Shown here piece by piece: positions 5,774-10,968 of a stretch of 10,968 bases of DNA. Below the pieces are notes generated by a model. The model made no database searches and was not told the origin of the DNA. It was given only the letters and a program-made list of their open reading frames with translations. Source of the DNA: Thermoplasmata archaeon (lineage in GTDB: Archaea; Thermoplasmatota; E2; DHVEG-1; B8-G13); NCBI GenBank assembly GCA_021162485.1, contig JAGGYP010000068.1, positions 1 through 10,968 on the forward strand, in the 5' to 3' direction. Each line of letters starts with the position of its first letter. Position 1 is the stretch's first letter. A program made the translations under genes and the position numbers.

Positions 5774-6703
5774 GTGCCAGAGGAAGTTAAAGAAAATATA
5801 AGCACATCATCTCTTGGCTTTGAGCACATTGATAATTTAAAAGACAATTTACAGCAGATCTCACAGGAAATAGAGAACATTAGAACATCTTTTTACAAGG
5901 GTGCTGAGAATCTCGAGAGAATAAAAAACCTATTGGATGTAAAGAGACTAGACGAATTTGTAAACATCATCGAAAACCTTGAAAAAAGAGTATCAAAAAT
6001 AGAAGAAGAAAAAAACGCAGCGATAGAAGGAGCGAAGAAATACAGCAAAGAACTGGAAAAAGAAAAAGAGAGATTAGTAAAACTATGGGATGCATACAAA
6101 CTACAAGAAGATGAGTTAACAGAGAAAGAAAAGAAAATAGCAGAGTTAGAAGACCAAATAGCTAGGTTTAACACAGAAAGAAAGAGACTAGAGGAGGAAT
6201 ACAATCGAACAATAGAAACTCTAAAGGAGCAGCTAAGAGAAAAAGAAAACCAGCTAAAAGAGCTACAGGAGTTTAGAATGAAACACATAGAATTTGAAAG
6301 AGAACAAGAGAGACTAAACACGGAGATAAACTCCTTGAGAGAAGAACTTAAAAACAAGGAAGAAGAGATCAAAAAACTGCAGGAGGAAAACAGGGAGCTT
6401 AGACCACTGAAAAAAGAAGCAGAGTACAAAGAAAAATACGAAGAATTATCAAAACTCTATGAAGAAGAAAGAGCGAGACTGGCCAAGCTTTACAAGATAT
6501 ACGAAGAAACAGAGGGAGAAGCTAACAGATTAAGAGAAGAGCTAGAAAGATGGCATACATGGTTCGACTCAAACGCAGAGCTATTCAACAAACTATTCAA
6601 ATCAGCAGAGGAACTAAAAGGTTCAATAACCAGGAGAACATCACCTAGGACAAAATCAAAAGAGATAGAATCTATAAGTGAAGAGGTAAAGAAAAACAAG
6701 TAA
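5774..6703 (+). CDS. Uncharacterised long coiled-coil protein
   Basis: I do not recognise this 309-aa protein as a named family. Residues ~1-55 are moderately polar with 'FEHIDNLKDNLQQISQEIENIR' heptads. Residues ~60-255 are almost entirely Glu/Lys/Arg/Leu with repeated heptads typical of a long parallel coiled coil, broken near 'LWDAYKLQ' (104-111). After 'LAKLYKIYEETE' (236-247) comes an aromatic segment, 'RWHTWFDSNAELFNKLF' (259-275), then a basic Ser/Thr/Arg tail (~283-309). There is no signal peptide, membrane helix, ATPase motif or cysteine pair, so it is not a full SMC/Rad50 protein. GTG is chosen because ATG 5767 is out of frame and terminates quickly, and GGAGGT precedes the GTG at 8 nt. 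It is divergent from arvA and convergent with rad50 after 23 bp. A structural or adaptor role is a guess. Confidence 0.85.
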   Translation: MPEEVKENISTSSLGFEHIDNLKDNLQQISQEIENIRTSFYKGAENLERIKNLLDVKRLDEFVNIIENLEKRVSKIEEEKNAAIEGAKKYSKELEKEKERLVKLWDAYKLQEDELTEKEKKIAELEDQIARFNTERKRLEEEYNRTIETLKEQLREKENQLKELQEFRMKHIEFEREQERLNTEINSLREELKNKEEEIKKLQEENRELRPLKKEAEYKEKYEELSKLYEEERARLAKLYKIYEETEGEANRLREELERWHTWFDSNAELFNKLFKSAEELKGSITRRTSPRTKSKEIESISEEVKKNK

Positions 6704-6717
6704 ACCCTGGTTATAAC

Positions 6718-6724
6718 AAAAAAA
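6718..6724 (-). terminator. Oligo-T terminator after rad50
   Basis: A run of seven T on the minus strand begins two bases after the rad50 stop codon, in the 23-bp convergent gap. Such T-runs suffice for archaeal termination. No matching T-run is seen for the coiled-coil gene on plus, which may read into the end of rad50. Confidence 0.5.
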
Positions 6725-6726
6725 TT

Positions 6727-8826
6727 TTAATCTACTTTTACATAGCTTGTGCCATCTTCGTTTTCAATAACATGTATCACATTTTCCATAAAGTTTTTGA
6801 TATCCTCAATATGAGTTATTAAAAATATTTGTCTAAATTTTGAAGACAACGCATTTAACGCTTGCATTATATTCTGCCTTCTAATGCTATCCTGCGAACC
6901 AAAAATCTCATCTAATATTATAAAATTAAATTGTCTATCAGCTCTTTCGCTAACAATTTCAGATATTGCCAATCTTAGACATAAATTAGCTAGATCCTCT
7001 TCTCCACCTGAAAACCTTTTAATACCATATGCTCTACCATCATCTAGTATTTTTATGTTATAATCTTCATCAAGCTCTATGAGCTTGTATTTTCCATCTG
7101 TCAATCTTTCAAAAAACTCAGATGCATACGCGGATAACATGGGTCTAATTCTTGATATCAAATCTGTTCTAAAAGAAGACATTATATCTACTAATAATTG
7201 CAAATACTCTAAATCAGCTGTTTCATCCCCAATTCTCTTCTTTATCCTTTCTAAATTGTCAACCTGTTCCTTGATTGACCCTATTTTTTGTTCCAATACT
7301 TTTTTATTTCCTTTTGCCTTCTCTAATTCCAGTTTCAGTCTATTATTCTCATCCTTTTTGTTGCTATATTCTTCTAGCACCAGCTGATATTCCTCGTAAA
7401 CCTTGTTTTTTTCTATAATTTTTCTCTCATACTCGTCTTTTTCAAAAGAAACATGCTTTATCTCTTCCAATTCCTTGCTTTTTTCTACTAGACTTTTTTC
7501 TCCTTCTTCAATTTCTTCTAGAAGGCTGCGGATTGTTGCATTAATTTTGTCTAGCTCTCTCCTTTCCTCAGATAGATGTTTAATCCTTTTTTGTAAAGCA
7601 TCTAACTCTTTTTCAACAATATCCTGTTTTTCTTCAATCTTTTTTATCTGTTCAGATAAAACAGAACTTTCCTTCTCCCTTTTTCTAATTTCTTTAGAAA
7701 TTTTTTCTAAAAGATTGTAATAATGATTCTCCAACACTCTTTCACAAGTAGGACATTTTGCATCTGGACCTAGTTTTTCAATTTCTTTTTTCCTTTTTTC
7801 AATTTCAAGAATCTCTTTTCTCTTATATTCTTTAAAAGCCTCTTTTTCGTTTCTCTCCTTCTTTATAGCATCTAATTTAGAACTAATCTCTTTTATTTTA
7901 TCTTCTACCTTTCCTATTTCTTCCTCTATCCCCTCGTATTTAACTGCTTTTTCTTTCTCAACCTTCAACCTATCTTTTCTTTCTTTTATCTTTTTCTTTA
8001 TCTCTTCTATTTCATCCTCGAGATTTTTCTTTCTTAGATATTTCTCCTTTCTTCTTTCCAGCTCTTCTACTGATCTACTGATATCCTCGTATCTCAGTTT
8101 TTTTTCTTTTTGTTTTTTTTCCAAAGCCAGAAGTTCTTTTCTCTTTCTTTCTAACTTTTCTTCTAACTGATGTATTTCCTCAGAGATTTTTTCCTTCTCC
8201 TTTGTGAGATCCTCTATTTCTCTTCTTAGTTTTTCCGTTTTAGGTTTACCATTTTCATCTAAAAGCTCTATTCTCAGCCTATCTAGAATGTTTTTCTTAT
8301 TTTTTGCGTCATCTCTAATTTTTTTTATAACATCATCTACTGCATCTATCCCAAGCATTCCTAAAATCAGTGGTTTTCTTTCATGTGGTCTCATAGCTGA
8401 CAAAACATTTAGCTCCTTTTGTTTTGCATATACTGAGGTGAAAAAAGATTTATAATCCATCCCCAGCAGTTTTTCAATATATTTGTTTACCCCTTCAGAA
8501 CCGTTTGCAATTGTTTTACCATTCACGACCAAGGTGGCATTTGAAGATTTACCATTAACTTCTCTAACAACTCTGTAGTCGTTACCTCCAAATAAAAAAT
8601 TGAGTTCCACTTTACAAGATTCTGAGGGACTAGCGCCAACTCTTTTTATTTCACTAACAGAAGTTCTAGCTGCAATAGACCCATACAAAGCCCAAGCTAA
8701 AGCTTCAAATATAGTGGATTTACCAACGCCGTTTAACCCAATTATTCCCACTATCCCATCTGGAAACTCTATCTCCGCTGATTTGAATTTTCTAAAGTTT
8801 TTAAGCGATAGACTTCGAAGTATCAT
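6727..8826 (-). CDS. rad50: DNA double-strand break repair ATPase Rad50 (short-armed)
   Basis: ABC/SMC-type ATPase that with Mre11 binds and processes DNA ends. In order: N-terminal lobe 'LRSLSLKNFRKF', Walker A GLNGVGKST at residues 30-38, a first coiled-coil arm (~170-350), zinc hook Cys358-Pro-Thr-Cys361, a returning arm (~365-545), C-terminal lobe with signature SGGEED at 606-611, Walker B IILDE at 636-640 with D-loop GSQD, and His-switch LITHIED at 669-675. All catalytic elements are intact. At 699 aa it is clearly shorter than the well-studied archaeal proteins (about 850-1000 aa), entirely through shorter arms. The start ATG overlaps the mre11 stop by one base (TAATG), showing coupling. 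Confidence 0.97.
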   Translation of the reverse strand: MILRSLSLKNFRKFKSAEIEFPDGIVGIIGLNGVGKSTIFEALAWALYGSIAARTSVSEIKRVGASPSESCKVELNFLFGGNDYRVVREVNGKSSNATLVVNGKTIANGSEGVNKYIEKLLGMDYKSFFTSVYAKQKELNVLSAMRPHERKPLILGMLGIDAVDDVIKKIRDDAKNKKNILDRLRIELLDENGKPKTEKLRREIEDLTKEKEKISEEIHQLEEKLERKRKELLALEKKQKEKKLRYEDISRSVEELERRKEKYLRKKNLEDEIEEIKKKIKERKDRLKVEKEKAVKYEGIEEEIGKVEDKIKEISSKLDAIKKERNEKEAFKEYKRKEILEIEKRKKEIEKLGPDAKCPTCERVLENHYYNLLEKISKEIRKREKESSVLSEQIKKIEEKQDIVEKELDALQKRIKHLSEERRELDKINATIRSLLEEIEEGEKSLVEKSKELEEIKHVSFEKDEYERKIIEKNKVYEEYQLVLEEYSNKKDENNRLKLELEKAKGNKKVLEQKIGSIKEQVDNLERIKKRIGDETADLEYLQLLVDIMSSFRTDLISRIRPMLSAYASEFFERLTDGKYKLIELDEDYNIKILDDGRAYGIKRFSGGEEDLANLCLRLAISEIVSERADRQFNFIILDEIFGSQDSIRRQNIMQALNALSSKFRQIFLITHIEDIKNFMENVIHVIENEDGTSYVKVD

Positions 8827-9986
8827 TACTCTACCTTGGCTCCCTCCACTTGCTCTATATATTTTAAACCCATCTTCAGCAGTTTTTTCTTATCAACATT
8901 TCCACTTAATGAATAATTCTCAAGGAATCTGCTAAATTCTTTTGAAAGAACATCTATATGGGCATTTTTGTAGTTGTTAAAAATTTCTTCCTCTAAAATA
9001 TCTGTTTTGATGTCAAAATGTAATGCACCATTTAATATTTGTTTCAACTCGTTAAAGTCCAAGGTTCTGTATATGTGCGAGGAAACATTTTTTAGATTTA
9101 TTCTAACTATCCTGTCTTTGATATCCTTTTTTTCTACAACCTCTCTAATGGATTTTATTATTTCACTAGAATTTTTATTAGTACAATCAATTGCATCAAA
9201 ATCTATCATATCCCTTGTTTCTAAAGGTATAAAGTTTACCAATGGTTTTTCATCTTCCAGAATCACTTCTACAAATCCTTTTTTCTCGTTCGCTTCTGTA
9301 AAACTAAATCTCTCTGTTGAGCCAGAGTAAAAGGCATTGTCAAAGATTTTTACAAATCTATGGAAATGACCTAGTGCAATATAATCAAAATCTGACTTTA
9401 ATATACCTACTGGTATTAACTGCTCGTTGAGCTCATTCATCCTAAACTCGTACAAACCTACTGTTCCAACATGTGCCGTAAGTATTCTATAATCTTCATC
9501 TCCTTTTTTACTGAAATCCATTTTCAAACTGTTTAGTGCATCATTAAACTCATCTTTATTTTTGAACTGAGGCACACAAAAAATTGATACCTTTTTACCT
9601 TTCAAATCAAGATATATCCTCCTGTATTCGTTGTAGACTGGATATACATTTTCTATATGCTCAAAAATGCTAAATATATGACCGGTCTCAGATAACTTTG
9701 GTGTTTCATGATTCCCAGCAATCACTATCATGGGTATATTGTTTTTAGAAATTCTTAGAAGTTGATTCAGTGCAAATTTTATAGCTCTATTGTTGGGTCT
9801 GACTGAATCAAATAAATCCCCAGCATGTATTATCAGATCTGGTTTTATTTCCAAGATTTTGTCAACAGCTTTTCTAAACGCATCATATACATCTACTTCT
9901 CTCTGATTTAAACCATCTTTTGTAATTTTTCTATATGCTGAAAAACCTAGATGAGTATCTGCTAGATGTACAATTTTTAATCCCAA
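8826..9986 (-). CDS. mre11: DNA double-strand break repair nuclease Mre11
   Basis: Mn2+-dependent calcineurin-like phosphoesterase, the nuclease partner of Rad50. All phosphoesterase motifs are present: D10-x-H12 in HLADTH, GD57 in HAGDLFD, GNHE at 91-94, H172 in TAHVG, and GHFH at 206-209. Residues ~215-300 form the capping domain. The C-terminal region (~330-386), ending in 'LLKMGLKYIEQVEG', is where family members bind Rad50. The length of 386 aa is normal. The start is TTG at 9986, leaving the expected 4-6 residues before the first strand (IVHLADTH). A GAGGGGG motif lies about 11 nt upstream, inside the end of the preceding gene. The usual archaeal partners herA and nurA are not next to it in this window. 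Confidence 0.97.
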   Translation of the reverse strand: MGLKIVHLADTHLGFSAYRKITKDGLNQREVDVYDAFRKAVDKILEIKPDLIIHAGDLFDSVRPNNRAIKFALNQLLRISKNNIPMIVIAGNHETPKLSETGHIFSIFEHIENVYPVYNEYRRIYLDLKGKKVSIFCVPQFKNKDEFNDALNSLKMDFSKKGDEDYRILTAHVGTVGLYEFRMNELNEQLIPVGILKSDFDYIALGHFHRFVKIFDNAFYSGSTERFSFTEANEKKGFVEVILEDEKPLVNFIPLETRDMIDFDAIDCTNKNSSEIIKSIREVVEKKDIKDRIVRINLKNVSSHIYRTLDFNELKQILNGALHFDIKTDILEEEIFNNYKNAHIDVLSKEFSRFLENYSLSGNVDKKKLLKMGLKYIEQVEGAKVE

Positions 9987-10004
9987 CTTTCCTAGATAAC
10001 CCCC

Positions 10005-10968
10005 TCATGATATTCTCCTTAGTTTCATAGTAGCTACTTCACATGCGGCAGCTAATGGGTCTATCGTAGGTGCTATTGGTGGTGCATAGGCTGTTTCTAA
10101 CTTTACAAAATCATCCACTGGCATTTTGTGTAATATGGCACATGCCACTGTATTAATTCTTTGTGCTGCATTTTCACCAATAGCTTGCGCTCCTACAATC
10201 CTTTTATCTTCAATATTACAAAGAACTTTTATTATTGTCTGAGAACCATTAGGATAATACTCTGGGTGAGTTGAACCTTTAAATTTTCCACTTATAATAT
10301 TATCCAAATTATTTGATATAGGTCCCACGGCTGCAATCTCAATATCAAACAATCTTGTGGTCCTGGTTTGTAAAAAACCATCAAATAACACTATATTTCC
10401 TCCAGCTGCATTTATACCTGCAACAATGCCTTGTCTAACACCTATGCTTCCTAGACCAACAGGAAATGATTCCTTTGTAACAAAATCTTTTCCCTCAGTA
10501 CAATCTCCAACAGCATAAACATCTCTAACATTTGTCTCACATCTTCTATTAACTACTATTCCCCCTCTTTCCCCTATTCTACAGCCAATTGATTTTGCTA
10601 GATCTACATTTGGTCTTATACCCGTAGAAACTATAAGAACATCAGCGGAAATATCAAATTCTTCACCAGTGTGTTTATTTTTTACTTTAACAGATTTTAT
10701 CCTTTCATCTCCATTTATCTCTGTTACCAAATGGTCAGTAAAGATACTTATGTACTCCTTTAGCTGGTTGTACACCTCTTTGCTCATATCCTCATCAATC
10801 ATAGAAGGCAAAATATTTGGCAACATTTCGACTACTGTAACATTTAATCTCCTATTATGAAAAGCTTCTGCTACTTCTAATCCTATTAATCCCCCTCCAA
10901 CTATAACAGCATTTTTTTTATTTCTAATATAACTGAGTATACCTGTAGCATCATCTATTGTCCTTAAA
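10005..10968 (-). CDS. NADH oxidase/CoA-disulfide reductase-like FAD flavoprotein, C-terminal part
   Basis: 320 codons and the stop are visible; the frame runs off the window edge, so the N-terminal FAD-binding half, including the catalytic Cys of this family, is missing. The visible part starts with 'LRTIDDATGIL', then the NAD(H) Rossmann motif GGGLIGLE (fragment residues 24-31), with an acidic residue ending the second strand (VTVVE), which favours NADH over NADPH. Later come STGIRPN, the second FAD contact VYAVGDC, and a dimerisation domain ending in 'ETAYAPPIAPTIDPLAAACEVA', characteristic of the Nox/CoADR/NADH-peroxidase group. Substrate (O2, CoA disulfide, polysulfide) cannot be told without the N-terminus. 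The ATG at 10826 is internal because the Rossmann motif lies upstream of it. mre11 follows after 18 bp, so the two are probably co-transcribed. Confidence 0.9.
   Translation of the reverse strand, partial: LRTIDDATGILSYIRNKKNAVIVGGGLIGLEVAEAFHNRRLNVTVVEMLPNILPSMIDEDMSKEVYNQLKEYISIFTDHLVTEINGDERIKSVKVKNKHTGEEFDISADVLIVSTGIRPNVDLAKSIGCRIGERGGIVVNRRCETNVRDVYAVGDCTEGKDFVTKESFPVGLGSIGVRQGIVAGINAAGGNIVLFDGFLQTRTTRLFDIEIAAVGPISNNLDNIISGKFKGSTHPEYYPNGSQTIIKVLCNIEDKRIVGAQAIGENAAQRINTVACAILHKMPVDDFVKLETAYAPPIAPTIDPLAAACEVATMKLRRIS

Noticed and set aside
5893..6429. Long Ser/Phe-rich open frame opposite the coiled-coil gene
   Set aside because: It is the complement of Glu/Lys-rich codons (GAA/AAA/AGA give TTC/TTT/TCT). 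It has no plausible protein composition or Shine-Dalgarno, and the plus-strand gene explains the region.
5774..6703. Coiled-coil gene as a broken SMC or Rad50 paralogue
   Set aside because: No Walker A, signature or Walker B remnants and no zinc hook. The frame is intact with its own promoter, Shine-Dalgarno and distinct C-terminus.
7079..7720. Plus-strand frames opposite rad50
   Set aside because: The same Ser/Phe/Leu-rich shadow effect over the Rad50 coiled-coil arms; the rad50 motifs are intact on the other strand.

Overview
The window is a stretch of an AT-rich archaeal chromosome (roughly one third G+C by eye). The archaeal assignment rests on genes that are archaeal or archaeal/eukaryotic in type: ribosomal protein eS17, the archaeal RibB/RibL/RibC set for flavin synthesis, the euryarchaeal OapABC/ArvABC trio, and Mre11-Rad50. 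TATA-box-like promoters, Shine-Dalgarno motifs on most genes and a tRNA without an encoded CCA fit too. The Arv genes point to Euryarchaeota in the broad sense. The secreted gingipain-like C25 peptidase makes a Thermoplasmatota/Marine Benthic Group D-like sediment archaeon attractive, but that placement is a guess.

Layout: 1-670 (minus) is the N-terminal part of a secreted C25-type peptidase cut by the window edge. 765-839 (minus) is tRNA-Arg(CCU), lying 3 bp behind a TraB-family gene (843-1562, minus). A perfectly palindromic TATA-like box separates traB from the divergent rps17e (1682-1885). Next comes a compact plus-strand operon, ribB-ribL-ribC-ribH (1946-4000), covering 3,4-dihydroxy-2-butanone-4-phosphate formation, lumazine and riboflavin synthesis, and adenylylation of FMN to FAD. 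Convergent to it, on the minus strand, is arvA-arvB-arvC (5626 down to 4029): an Era-like small GTPase, a DUF2073 protein and a zinc-ribbon protein. These are homologues of the haloarchaeal genes tied to extracellular vesicle formation and earlier named as origin-associated proteins.

Divergent from arvA, across 147 bp, is an unassigned 309-aa coiled-coil protein (5774-6703, plus) with an aromatic C-terminal motif. Convergent with it is rad50 (minus, 6727-8826), translationally coupled to mre11 (8826-9986). An NADH-oxidase/CoA-disulfide-reductase-like flavoprotein (10005 to beyond 10968) precedes them on the same strand.

Most of the window is housekeeping: flavin synthesis, translation and double-strand-break repair. 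The less explored parts are the arv locus, its divergent coiled-coil neighbour, the short-armed Rad50, and the truncated secreted peptidase. I found no mobile element, CRISPR array or clear replication origin. No stretch over 300 bases lacks a gene.
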